From Evernia prunastri (lineage: Eukaryota; Ascomycota; Lecanoromycetes; Lecanorales; Parmeliaceae), in NCBI GenBank assembly GCA_003184365.1, contig NKYR01000193.1, positions 1 through 53,880 on the forward strand: 53,880 bases of DNA, given 5' to 3'. Under the pieces are notes generated by a model. The model made no database searches, was not told where the DNA came from, and saw only the letters and a list, made by a program, of their open reading frames with translations. Positions 1 through 9,754 of this stretch are shown here, one piece after another; within the stretch, counting starts at the first letter, position 1; each line of letters begins with the position of its first letter. The translations under genes and the position numbers were made by a program.

Positions 1-518
1 TCGAGTTTCTCAAATGTAATCTCTTTCTGGCCTGAGGACAGTGACTTGGATACATGAAAGAACCTGTCTATTTGTTGCCATCTTTTCAGACTAATATGCT
101 CATGAACGGGCCCTTTCAGAGGACCAATGTTCCAGAAATCAGGAATGCTTGATTCCACATGAAGGCCCATCCAAATAGACACTCCCAAATAGGCTCGGAT
201 CTCTTTGACTGTGGTAGAAAACCAAATGCGCGTCTCAGGTTTTTCAGGCTTAGGGTACAGAAAAGCATACTCTTTCGTATGTTGTACAAGGGTTTTTAAA
301 GAATCTTCATCATAGCATAGGCTGAAGATTGCATAAGGATCGTCTGGAGCAATGGTATTTGGTAGCTGACCCTGACCACACGTGTAGGGCTTGGTAATTT
401 TTAATGGAGTGTATTTAGGTAGTGGCCATGGCTTAGGAGGACGTCCTTTTGGAGTCTTTGTGGACTTTGGATCCTTCTTCACATGATCCAGATCATTTGA
501 CACCTTATTACGAGGCAT
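1..518 (-). CDS. piggyBac-like transposase (DDE_Tnp_1_7 family), N-terminal part
   Basis: Open minus-strand frame starting at the ATG at 516-518 (MPRNKVSNDLDHVKK) and running about 172 codons to the window edge without a stop. The start is rich in Lys and Pro (KSTKTPKGRPPKPWPLPKY). It then enters a region typical of piggyBac-derived transposases, with the signatures EIRAYLGVSIWMGLH, IPDFWN, and HISLKRWQQIDRFFHVS near residues 108-160. The family cuts and pastes DNA at TTAA sites through a catalytic Asp triad, which would lie beyond the window. The TTAA/CCCTAG terminus just upstream supports the assignment. The visible part has no frameshift or stop, so the copy may be young. Family call is firm; activity is unknown. 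Confidence 0.8.
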   Translation of the reverse strand, partial: MPRNKVSNDLDHVKKDPKSTKTPKGRPPKPWPLPKYTPLKITKPYTCGQGQLPNTIAPDDPYAIFSLCYDEDSLKTLVQHTKEYAFLYPKPEKPETRIWFSTTVKEIRAYLGVSIWMGLHVESSIPDFWNIGPLKGPVHEHISLKRWQQIDRFFHVSKSLSSGQKEITFEKL

Positions 519-599
519 GGTATTGTTTTATGGCTATTTGGCTCATGGTAGGAGCCTGGTGGACGCGTTATTTTGGTGGTTGCGCGGCTCTAGGGTTAA
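1..599 (-). mobile_element. piggyBac-like DNA transposon, 5' end; continues past the window edge
   Basis: One end of a piggyBac-superfamily element. On the minus strand TTAA (596-599) is followed directly by CCCTAGAG (588-595). TTAA is the target site used by this superfamily and CCCTAG is the start of the known piggyBac terminal repeat. A transposase reading frame starts 77 bases further in and stays open to the window edge. The other terminus lies outside the window, so full length and intactness cannot be judged. No stops from repeat-induced point mutation (RIP) are seen in the visible part. Confidence 0.75.
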
Positions 600-2689
600 G
601 CCCCTGATTTGTGCACCCTGCCAGACGATGGGATAGCTATCGAAGCGGACTTTCATCACGGCCGCAGTGTTGTGTCTTGCAAGAGTCTGCAGAATGGAAC
701 CTCCGCTTACGGAGAAACCTAGGGGGGAGAACACCGTTCTCTGTACATGAATGGGGGTATCGGTGTGTAGGACCACGAATCTCACCTCTGGAAAAGGGTG
801 CTTGGCAATGAGCGTTTTGCAAGAAGGACGCGGAATTTCCAGATGAAATTTCAAAGTGCACCAAGCCGTACTGTGATGGTTGCCTTAATATCCCACTATA
901 CAAAGTAGGCTCGGCAGGGAAGCTGACAGCGGATTTGCGCATGACATTCAAATGTACCCTGACCCTCTTCTGGGCCGTGGTAGTAATTACAAAACCGGGA
1001 TAACCCAGCCTTCCGTTATGAACGCAGTCCAAGAATGTTGAATGTCTCTCGATCCCTGAATCCTGGAAGACAAAAGGCTGGCTTTATGCAAGTATCACTT
1101 GCGCCATCCTTCTCCGAATATATGGAATTCAACAATTGCAGTGCAGACGGCAATGAATGCTTTTGCTCGTCTTTTCACAGACGCCTTTGGCGGAGTTGCT
1201 CTTTCCCCTCGTCTGGATTCCCTCCAATGGAGCCATCAACCGGAGATGTAGTCATAGGTTCCTCTGTTGTCAAATGTACAGAAAAACATGATGCTGGGAA
1301 AAAGAGAATATGCTTTCGAGGCGAGAAAAGAAAGCGTAGGGAGGCAAAATGTGATTGCCCGTGGTGACGGAGCGTGATCTAGGAATTTTCGGAAACCAGC
1401 AGTCTTCGGTGCCCTCACATCCGCAAAGGACATCCAAAACTTCTGACGATTGGTTTGAAGCCGGCATCCACAACTGCCATTTTTCCCACAGCTTACGTGT
1501 CTTGCGCCGCTCCGCTATGCAGGCTTACGGTTTGTCAAAGATTGTGTTAGGAAGAGATTGTGAACACTTTACCATCGTTGTATGAAGGTAGTAACCCGCG
1601 CTATCGAAGAGCATTCGAAGAGTCTTATTCACAGCAGACTTTATTGGAGTTTACCGATCAATTGCATGCAGTGGCCTTCTTTCACATGCTACCATGTGTT
1701 GATTTGACTACCTTGGTAGTGAATATCACACGAGTGTATCCTCCACTGTGGGCTTCACTGCACATAAATAGCCTTCCAGCTCTCTCATTCTTACATAACT
1801 CTTCAAAAATCATATAGCATACAAATCATATATCAAGAGACCACGAAGACCTTAATGACACTCATTGTATACCACAAGACCCTGTCAAGGCTTTCAGTAC
1901 ACAGATCCAAATGCAGCCGTCGGACCTGGAATACTGTCTCATCGTGTTCTCAAGTTCTGATGGTTCTCAGGTCCTGGGAAGAGACGGGTCTCGACTTTGG
2001 CTTTCTGGTTCATATGAAGACGGCTATAGCCCCTAAAAGTGTGCCGAAAGATCCTACAACGAAAGCGCTGCTGGCCGCATTAGGTAACCTACCTCAATAT
2101 CTTTAGAAGAAGACAGCGGCCACAGCTCTGTTCAAGGAATTCCAGTTCCTCCATCTGGGAAAAATTTGACTACCTCTGTGTCGGTGAGTCTCGGCACGTG
2201 TTATCGAGAGTCCGGAATCTTCAATTTGTTTCTCGGTGCACTAGAGAGTCGTCACTTACTTCCAGACCTTCTTCACAGCTCGATCATCTTCAAACATCCA
2301 TCTTCAATGCAGAATGATCAGCCATCTCGTCTCTCTTTAGAAGATCCTCTACAAGCACTGCGTATTCCGTGTCTACGTTTGCAGGGACACAATCAGTGCT
2401 GTATCCTTTCCATGCCCGAAAGGGTATGCACGCGTGCAGAAGGTCGAGATCATTGTGGACATCTCCAAACATGTTCAGGGAGTTTCTCATCCAACGCCCT
2501 ACACACGCATTTCAGATTGGGAACCGAAATTGGCAATGCTCTACAAAGAATGGGTTCGGGCATTTGGGGGCCAGGTAATCCATCGCGCCTTTTGCCGAGC
2601 TAGAATCATATACATCCCACTGCCCTTCTTCCAGCGCACAGTGCTCTTCGGCCAGTCTTAGGTCAGCAATGAGATCCACCTGTACGCGG
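600..2689. other. Gene-free relic DNA
   Basis: About 2.1 kb with only short overlapping open frames on both strands and no recognisable domain. Between about 2110 and 2600 one plus-strand frame reads for long stretches with only isolated stops, suggesting a decayed coding sequence, but I do not recognise the family. No RNA gene or simple repeat was seen. Confidence 0.4.
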
Positions 2690-3080
2690 TGCTGACTACG
2701 AACATTCTACTTGTTAGAAGAGCCAAGAGATCTATATACGGTTCTATTGTATGAGCACGTAGTGATGATTATAATAGAATCGAGATTCAGAGAATTAGAA
2801 GATCTGAAATAGAGCTAGAGGTTGTGCTGAGTATTAGATTCGATAATTAATCTCTCTATTTAAAATAGAATACTATAAAAATAATTCTTTATCAAAAGAC
2901 CTTTCGAGGTCATATCTCTTAGAGTATATCGTTTATTCGTTATCTTGATTCGTAAGCGAGAATAGATAATCAGTCAGATCACTTAATGATCGTACAATAT
3001 TATTACGCGATAGTATGTTAAAACTGCGTAAAAATAAAGAAGAAGAGCTTCGAGTCTTCTACGAATATGGTCTACAGGTG
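2690..3080. repeat. AT-rich block, possible RIP-degraded sequence
   Basis: Strikingly AT-rich and rich in TA dinucleotides compared with both flanks (for example around 2755-2900 and 2985-3060), and free of open frames. This composition is what repeat-induced point mutation leaves in old transposon copies of filamentous ascomycetes. It is judged by eye only; no RIP index was computed and no parent element is visible. Confidence 0.4.
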
Positions 3081-4189
3081 TAGCCTTTGCCAGTCTATAA
3101 AATAAAAACATATGTATTTTCGGCCAGTTCTTGCAACCTTCAAAACCCTTACAGATTTCCGCAAAGTGATAGTGGAGCTGAGACAACTGCCAGTCTCCAC
3201 CGAACTGTCCGGCGAGACGTATTCTTTAGGGATCAGACGGCCCGCTTGCACCAAAAAGTATGCAGGGAAAAGAATCGAATCTCTCACAAACACCGTTGCG
3301 ACACACTTGACGCCGACCCTTGGTCATTGCGTCTATTACGACCGTGGTCCTTTGAGATGCCTAGAGTCCCGACCACGATCCGATGAGCCCATCGCGCCAG
3401 GCAACGCTCCTTATGTCATGGGAAAGGAGAAGGCGGAGGACTGATCGCGATATCGACGAACACGGGCCTGGGAATCGTCAGCGTATCCGAGCATTGTTCA
3501 TGGAGTTGGTAGATTCACAGCTGATTCATACACGAGAGAAATTCTGACTTTCGACAGGGTGGAATGCAGAAGGCAGCAAGGAACCAGAACCGGCAGAATC
3601 GTCATCATACAAGGGCGATGCGGAATTTTCGAAGATGAGAAAGCTCAAGCTGCGAAAGGGTACTCAAAATATACATTGCATTGGGACGTGATATCACCTT
3701 CAAATTACATGTCTTCTCAGGGTCAAAACACCGTTAATTCCATCGTCCAAAGGCAAAAGCCCCTCATCGGCATCTGCGTAGAAATCTCAATGCCTCGCGT
3801 GCGGGCAAATCGCTGGATCGTACCCTCAGATGTTCAAATCCTTACCGGATCGCATGCTCGGACTAGCACTCATCCCAAGAGGTAGAATCCGGCGTTTTGT
3901 CTTCTGGTCCTCTCGAAACCATCTGGAGAGTGTATCTGGGGGGTTATAGTCCAGGAAATCTGAGTGATTTGTGGATTTGGAAGGCTTTAGCAGGGAAGGG
4001 GGCTGGATACTTGCGTATCTGACTGTAACTAGCTACTGGGTCATACCCCGGTAGGATGGAGACACATCGGGTCTTACACCCAAGGGTATAATTCAAGGGG
4101 GGGTACAATCGGGTGGGATTGGGGTACTGAATGAGATGTTTCCTCTTGAACTTACATATTATTATGATTGTTACCTACAGATACAGTGG
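3081..4189. other. Gene-free relic DNA
   Basis: Open frames of 99-110 codons occur (3087-3386, 3112-3444, 3559-3885) but overlap in competing frames and match no family I know. From about 3950 to 4140 the sequence becomes G-rich with recurring GGGT/ACCC motifs, and may be the trailer of the next gene or a degenerate repeat. Confidence 0.35.
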
Positions 4190-5437
4190 TTAATCCGCAA
4201 ACACAATGTTGTCCTCCTCGTTCCAACCCTCATGCTCCCTCGACACTCTCAACACCTCATTGAGAAACCGCTGAGGCAAACCCCTAACCTGTTCATCCAC
4301 CCTCTTGCCCCGTAAGACCACCTCACTAGCCTTCAAGTAGACGCCGCAAAACTCCTTCCACAGCTCCTCGTCAACTTGCGGCCTAGGGTAGTAAGGGTCA
4401 TTCCCAAGGAAGGCGGGGACCAGCTTGGTGTCGACATCGTGCTTCGTGAGCTCAATCTCAGTCGCCTTGTCGAAATCAAACATCCAGAGGTGCATTGCTC
4501 GGCGTTTGAAGTTGATGACCCTAAAGCTGTGTGGTGGTCCATTGGGTACGTAGGCGTCTGGGCGGTCCGTGTCCCAGGTTGTCGAGCTTCCCAAAACGAA
4601 CTCCACATCCATTGCATCCACCTGCGCTTGCCAGTGCATGATGGCCAAACCAATAGCCATTTCCTCTGCGAGCTGTGACACTTCGACTTCCATATACTCC
4701 ATCATGTTCAGCCTCAGAGGAAAGTTTCGCAGGCTGTCATAGCCATCGGACTGATGCCTGACTGATTCTCGCTCTCCGAGATAAATACGCACAAGGCAAT
4801 CTTTGTTGTCCGGGTGATCCTTCGCTTCCTGCTGGACCTCTTCATCCTCATCGAAATACTCTTCGATCAAACCCTCTCTCAGTTCCTGAGGTAATGGAAG
4901 GATGCGGTCTACCGTGAAAAGTGGCTGCTTTGTGCGGTGACCTGCCGGGAATCGTTGTAGTTCGTCAAACCAGAACCCTTGGTCGTCGACACGGTGGTAC
5001 TCATGGCATTGAGGCGTCTTTGGGATCGTGGAATTCGGGAAAGCCCGTTGCATGTTTGTTCGCACACGTCTCACTGCATTATGCACTTTGTTGGTGAGGC
5101 GTAGATCTTGCCAGATTCCAGCCTCACTCGTGCCTTTCTTGAATGCCAAGCCGATTCCTGGTATCTCGAAAACGGTGCCGCAAGACCCAAGGCCAATGGT
5201 CCTCAAGTCCGCTCCCTCCTGTTCAGATTGTATTGCGGCTCGTTGCCTTGAGACAAGACTTGATGATACAGTCGACAGTGCTCTCTTCAACATCTGACCA
5301 AGAGTGTCCCCAGGCTTTTCTCGAGGAGATGCGGCTGTAGCCCCGGTTAACCTCGTATGTCTGGGTGCTGTGATCCTCTCCGGCGTGGTAATGGAGGGGT
5401 TTTCGCCGGAGACTTCTCGCTTTGAAGTGGCGGACAT
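4190..5437 (-). CDS. DUF3669 domain protein
   Basis: Intronless 415-residue protein. The first 80 residues are polar and probably disordered. A glycine-rich segment follows (GLGSCGTVFE, residues 82-90) that resembles a kinase nucleotide loop. The C-terminal half carries the DUF3669 hallmark: LWMFDFDKATEI, then FLGNDPYYPRP and LWKEFCGVYLKAS. The MFDFDK segment sits where kinase-like folds place a metal-binding Asp, so a distant kinase-like fold is plausible, but that is inference. DUF3669 proteins are expanded in filamentous fungi and have no established function. It stands alone beside relic DNA. An alternative is a decayed antibiotic-phosphotransferase-like protein. Start chosen as the only Met before the conserved part. 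Confidence 0.8.
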   Translation of the reverse strand: MSATSKREVSGENPSITTPERITAPRHTRLTGATAASPREKPGDTLGQMLKRALSTVSSSLVSRQRAAIQSEQEGADLRTIGLGSCGTVFEIPGIGLAFKKGTSEAGIWQDLRLTNKVHNAVRRVRTNMQRAFPNSTIPKTPQCHEYHRVDDQGFWFDELQRFPAGHRTKQPLFTVDRILPLPQELREGLIEEYFDEDEEVQQEAKDHPDNKDCLVRIYLGERESVRHQSDGYDSLRNFPLRLNMMEYMEVEVSQLAEEMAIGLAIMHWQAQVDAMDVEFVLGSSTTWDTDRPDAYVPNGPPHSFRVINFKRRAMHLWMFDFDKATEIELTKHDVDTKLVPAFLGNDPYYPRPQVDEELWKEFCGVYLKASEVVLRGKRVDEQVRGLPQRFLNEVLRVSREHEGWNEEDNIVFAD

Positions 5438-6211
5438 CCTTCGCGCAGGTATGATTTTCAGGCAAGAAACCGAGGACAGGTGAATGTAAGATATGTGTGT
5501 AGTGTGTTGTAGTTCTCGTTAGAAGGAAAGATTTTGAGATACATGGAGTATTGACGGGCAATGAGTCAGGAAAAGCTTATTTTGCAGATTTAATACATTA
5601 TTCAAGTTTAATATGTTCGACAGTAAGGTAGAATTTGTACATTGCCAATTTTATTTACCAGTAAGTTATTGTTTATCGCGGCGAGTACGTGCGTTGGAGG
5701 GAGCCCGATTCCAAGACCTCAGATTTGCTCCCCTTGAAGGAAGAGACCCGTAGCAGGGTTCTCGCACGCATGGTCCAGGAGACAATGTAGGAACTCTTGA
5801 TGGCATCAAGCTAGCCGGTTGCCCCTACAATCAGTGGGATTGCACCAATAGAAGGCTGGTTTTACATCTCGTAGTGCCCATCCCGGGTGTGGGAAGCCTG
5901 GGGGACGATTCTTCAGGCCGGGCTTTTGACATATGTCAAGTCCGCGGTGTATACCACGTAGGGCGCCCCATATGAATCCATCAATCCACTACGCAGTCTA
6001 TCAACCAATCAAGCGATGCTGAAAGGTGGGAAAACACCCGCTTTGAGCAACTACAATCGCGGAAAAACGCCAAGAAACACATCTCGGCACTGCTCCGCTC
6101 TCCACCCCCACCCCACCCCCACCTCCTCTCCCCCCCACCAAAAATACAACACACCAACCAGCACCACAAAACCAGCACCCCATCCCCATTCCCGCAATCC
6201 CCCTAACAACA
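5438..6211. other. Intergenic region between DUF3669 and SDR genes
   Basis: The two genes are divergent, so this should hold both promoters. The part nearest the SDR gene (6090-6210) is C-rich and C/A-biased, as in fungal 5' leaders. No further gene was found. The minus-strand open frames at 5981-6294 are shadows of this biased sequence. Confidence 0.5.
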
Positions 6212-7704
6212 ATGATGCCCACTACACCCATCACGCCCATCACGCCCATAACCCCCAACACGCCCATCACGCCCACACCCACCACCACAACCACTCACCC
6301 ATCCCACCCACCCCACCCCACCTTCCCCCCGCACCCGCACCCCCGCACCTGGCTCATCACCGCCTGCACCTCGCCCCTCGGCATCGCCGTCGCGCGCCAG
6401 GCGCTCGCCCACGGCGATAATGTGGTCGCGGGGCTGGATCCGAGGGATCTGGCTGAGGGGGGTGGTGGGGCAGGAGGGGAAGGTGGGGATGCAGGAGGAG
6501 GGGATACGAGGCGGGGGGATGCGTTCCGGGAGTTTTGGCGCGAGTGCGAGAGGGAGGTGTGGAGGGGGAGGTGTAGGGGGGTGGAGTTGGACGGGAGGTG
6601 TGAGGGCCCTTTGTGCTGATATATCGCGTTGCATTGCCTTACATTACACCGAGTGAATTGCTTGCCTTGCGTGCATGTTCGAGGGTTTCACAGCATGGGG
6701 GCTAACACGTGTGGCTTGGGGCCTCATAGTGTGATGGGACTGTGCCAGGCCGCTGTCGCGGAGGCGGTGGAGGCGTTTGGGAGGTTGGATATCTTGCTCT
6801 GCTGCTCGAGTGAAGGTCGGTCCTCTCTTCTACACGATTATATTTTCTATTTCGGAGCGGCGAGTATGGAGATAAGAGAGAGAGAGAGAGAGAGAGAGAG
6901 CTGATTTGGTGCCATAGCGCTAGTCGGCACGGTCGAAGAGCTGGCGGCTTCGCCGCGGACGCAGACGCTGGTGCGGGAACAGTTCGAGACCAACTTCTTC
7001 GGCCCGGTGAATTGCATCAAGGCTGCGCTGCCGACGATGCGGAAAAGGAGCGGTGGACATGTTATGATCTTGACTGGGATCAGTGAGTCTGTTTCTATTC
7101 TAGCTTACGGCGGGGTCTGTGCTGATACACATCTCTAGCCGGGCATCTGGGTACTCCGGGTCTAGGCATGTATTGCGCTGCCGGCTGGGCACTGGAAGGC
7201 TTCTGCGATAGCCTCGCCTATGAGATTGCTCCCTTTAATATCAAGATGACTATTGTCCAACCTACGATCGAAATCGGTGTCCTGACCAACAAGATCATAT
7301 CCGCACCGTCAATGCCCCAGTATTCACCGGACAATAACCCGGCACCATTATTTAGAGGTATACTTGGAGGTCTGTTAGATCGCCTTGATACTGTTCAGCA
7401 GAGTGGAACACACGAGCCTGCATCGTTGACGGGCGACCATATCCAAACCCTCTACCCGAAGCTTCCGCCAGAGATGCAGTCTTCGCTCCTCGCAGAGACA
7501 ATCAATGCCATCACGGCGATTGGCGGGCATGACAATCCGCCTGCGAGACATATCGTCGGCCATGAAGGTGTGGCCAGTGTGAAAGAAAAGTTGAAGACTG
7601 TGAGCGAGGAGCTGGAGGATTTCGTGGACTGCAGCTGTGCGGTCGATATCGATGACGGCCATGGCACAGAAGATGTAAATGGCAGTATAGATGGGATGGT
7701 ATAG
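6212..7704 (+). CDS. SDR-fold (Rossmann) protein without catalytic Ser/Lys
   Basis: Four exons: 6212-6597, 6730-6815, 6918-7082, 7139-7704; 400 residues. Residues 2-45 are a low-complexity Thr/Pro/His tail. A Rossmann start follows (TWLITACTSPLGIAVARQAL, about residues 46-65), then FGRLDILLCC, the NFFGPVNCIKAALP helix, and GMYCAAGWALEGFCDSLAYE. This is short-chain dehydrogenase layout, but the active site is unusual. Tyr224 is present, while the Lys of YxxxK is Gly228, the Ser normally 13 residues before Tyr is Gly211, and the TGxxxGxG dinucleotide loop reads TACTSPLG. It is therefore probably a non-catalytic paralogue or an enzyme of changed chemistry. The C-terminal 170 residues are an extension beyond the SDR core. 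The start is uncertain: the second codon is also Met. The first donor (GTGTGA at 6598) was fixed by frame. Substrate unknown. Confidence 0.75.
6875..6901. repeat. (AG)n microsatellite
   Basis: Uninterrupted AG dinucleotide run inside the second intron of the SDR-fold gene, just before its acceptor at 6915-6917. Confidence 0.95.
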
Positions 7705-7875
7705 CAAACGGCATTGAGGTTGGAACCTAGAGCCATATTCTGCTGCGCGTCTATCCTGATACTTGACGATGGCTTGCCGGAGCGTTAATTCCTGGAAGAT
7801 GGCTGTGCATTTTGCAGAGAACCCAATACCTATGCGTCACAGAAGACGGACTTTAGATTACAAGCTCTGCGACGA

Positions 7876-9063
7876 TCAGCCCGGGGTAGATGGCTTAGGG
7901 GTAGTGGCTTTCGGCGTTGTCGACCCCTTGTCGCCGGCAGCTTTGCTCTTCCTTCTCGACTTCTTTTCTTTGGTGCCTGGAGTGATCGGACTCTTCTCGC
8001 TTCCCTTTGTCCCTTTCCTGATCGGTGCTGGCAAATCCTCAGTCTTCAGCTGAGGCGTCGGTATTGCACTCTTCGCGGGAGTTGCTACATCAGCAGATTG
8101 GCTCGAGGGTTTCGACACTTCTTGGGATTGGCTAGAGCCTTTTGACGTAGTCATAGACGTCGCCAACGAACTGTTGTGCGATTTCGACAGCTTGAATGAC
8201 CCTGGTTCACCCACGATGGGATTCTCGTCCATGTACTCGTTCGCGTAGCGGTCAGATAGTTCGTAGGAGTACGCCAGCATGTGGACGCCTTGGAGGTCTG
8301 TGCCTGGAGTACTTTTGGAAGCTTTCGCAGTAGTAGCTGTCTCTTGTGTCGCGGGCAAAGATGTACCTCCTCCCGGCATCGGTGTGCCCTCTTTGCTCGC
8401 TTGGGTTGGCTGAAGGCTTGAACCGGGGGTTTGATTCTTTTGCTTTGGAGGAAGGTAGGTATGGCCAAGGGAAGGGGTAAAGCTGGGGAGGGAAGACGCC
8501 GTGGAGAGTAGCTTCGTAAGTGAGGTGACCGTCGAGAGCTAGAGCTTAGTGTCAGCGCGACCAATGATAGTAGTACGGTAGTATATACCAATCGACTGCC
8601 AAGGATATTTCCCAGCGAAGGCGCCATGTAAACATTCTCCCCCACGACATAGTACGAGCTGACTCCCGTCACCTCGTCCTGCGCGCCCTGCCTCTTCCGC
8701 CTGTTCTGTTTCCGTATCACCCAAACCCCGCTATGGTCAGGCTTGGTGTCATTCTCCGATGGGTCGTGAGTGACCATGAATTCCAGCCCTTGCATCGTCC
8801 GCAACCGGCCCTCGAACGCTTCTCGGGTCTGGATGATGTAGAACATGTTGGGGTTGTTGAACGCTTGCGTCGTCAGGGTGGCGTTGTTGGAGGTCGTGTC
8901 GAAGAAGGGGGATTCGGCGAAGTAGGGAAGCACTGCGAGAGACACTCAGCAAGCTGGGGAGTGCTTTCGGTGGGGACGTACCGGTGTTGGTGTGGATGCC
9001 GCCCATTTCCTGTGCTTTGGGAGATCGCCATTGTATCTCGTCCAAAGGTGGCTCCTGCGCCAT
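7876..9063 (-). CDS. MED6: Mediator complex subunit 6
   Basis: Three exons on the minus strand: 8982-9063, 8589-8932, 7876-8538; 362 residues. Med6 is a head-module subunit of Mediator, linking activators to RNA polymerase II in the nucleus. The N-terminal half carries the family signature: LPYFAESPFFDTTSNN, FYIIQTREAFEGRLRTMQGLE, GVWVIRKQNRRKR, then YYVVGENVYMAPSLGNILG. The tail after about residue 190 is Ser/Thr/Pro/Lys-rich and probably disordered, with a basic stretch near the end (KEKKSRRKSKA). Donor GTACGT at 8981 and the junction completing SRL-LSTVTSLTKLL agree with the conserved protein. It converges with the SDR-fold gene, with 171 bases between stops. Confidence 0.95.
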
Positions 9064-9754
9064 CCTTAGTCTCTTCGTCAAGGCTCATATGCACAGAGTC
9101 TAGATGGCCAAAGCATATGAACAATCAGAGGGTTCATTTTGTTGGCCTTATTTGAGCTTTTGGAATGTTGAAGTAAGGTACTCATAACTCTGCTAAAGTA
9201 CGGCTTTGAAAGCCGCTAGTGTAATGCAAGGGCTAAGACCCTTTAGCGTATGCAAAACAAAGTGACGAAAGACGAACAAAAAAACTCGCTCGTATCAATT
9301 AAGACCGCGCCCGAGCATCTATTTTACTCTACTACAAATAATCTACCAGCATTGCGTCGCTAATTTGTCCAGTCACAGCACGAGGCGCAGGTCAGAGAAG
9401 GAAGTAACATCTCTGGCCTCGTTTGATAGCATTACAAACAGGAGCGCCGGTCGGGTGGTGGCCGATGGGGCTTCGCAGAAAATGGAGAACGATGGAAACA
9501 GAAATACAATGTGCATGAGTCGCAGGCAGGCTCTGATCCGCTCCTGCGAACTACAAGAACTATGAACATGGCCTCACAAGGGGAAAGCAGAACAGGGGGG
9601 TTTTTTTTATCAGGCAACACTCTACGGAGTAGTCTTATTGCTTCAATCTTTGAGGACTAACAATGATCAAATTGGTGGAAACATATTTAAATTCACTCAA
9701 ACTTTTAGGCACTATTTTTACGCATCCCTACATTCTCTCTACATCAGGGTTCGA
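9064..9754. other. Intergenic region upstream of MED6
   Basis: Contains the MED6 promoter and the trailer of tyrosinase. A homopolymer pair (G run followed by T run, 9595-9609) is the only notable feature. Short open frames at 9365-9620 are not supported. Confidence 0.5.

Noticed and set aside
5981..6294. Minus-strand open frames rich in Val/Gly/Met
   Set aside because: Antisense of the CCCATCACG repeat and C-rich leader of the SDR-fold gene; no complexity beyond the repeat.
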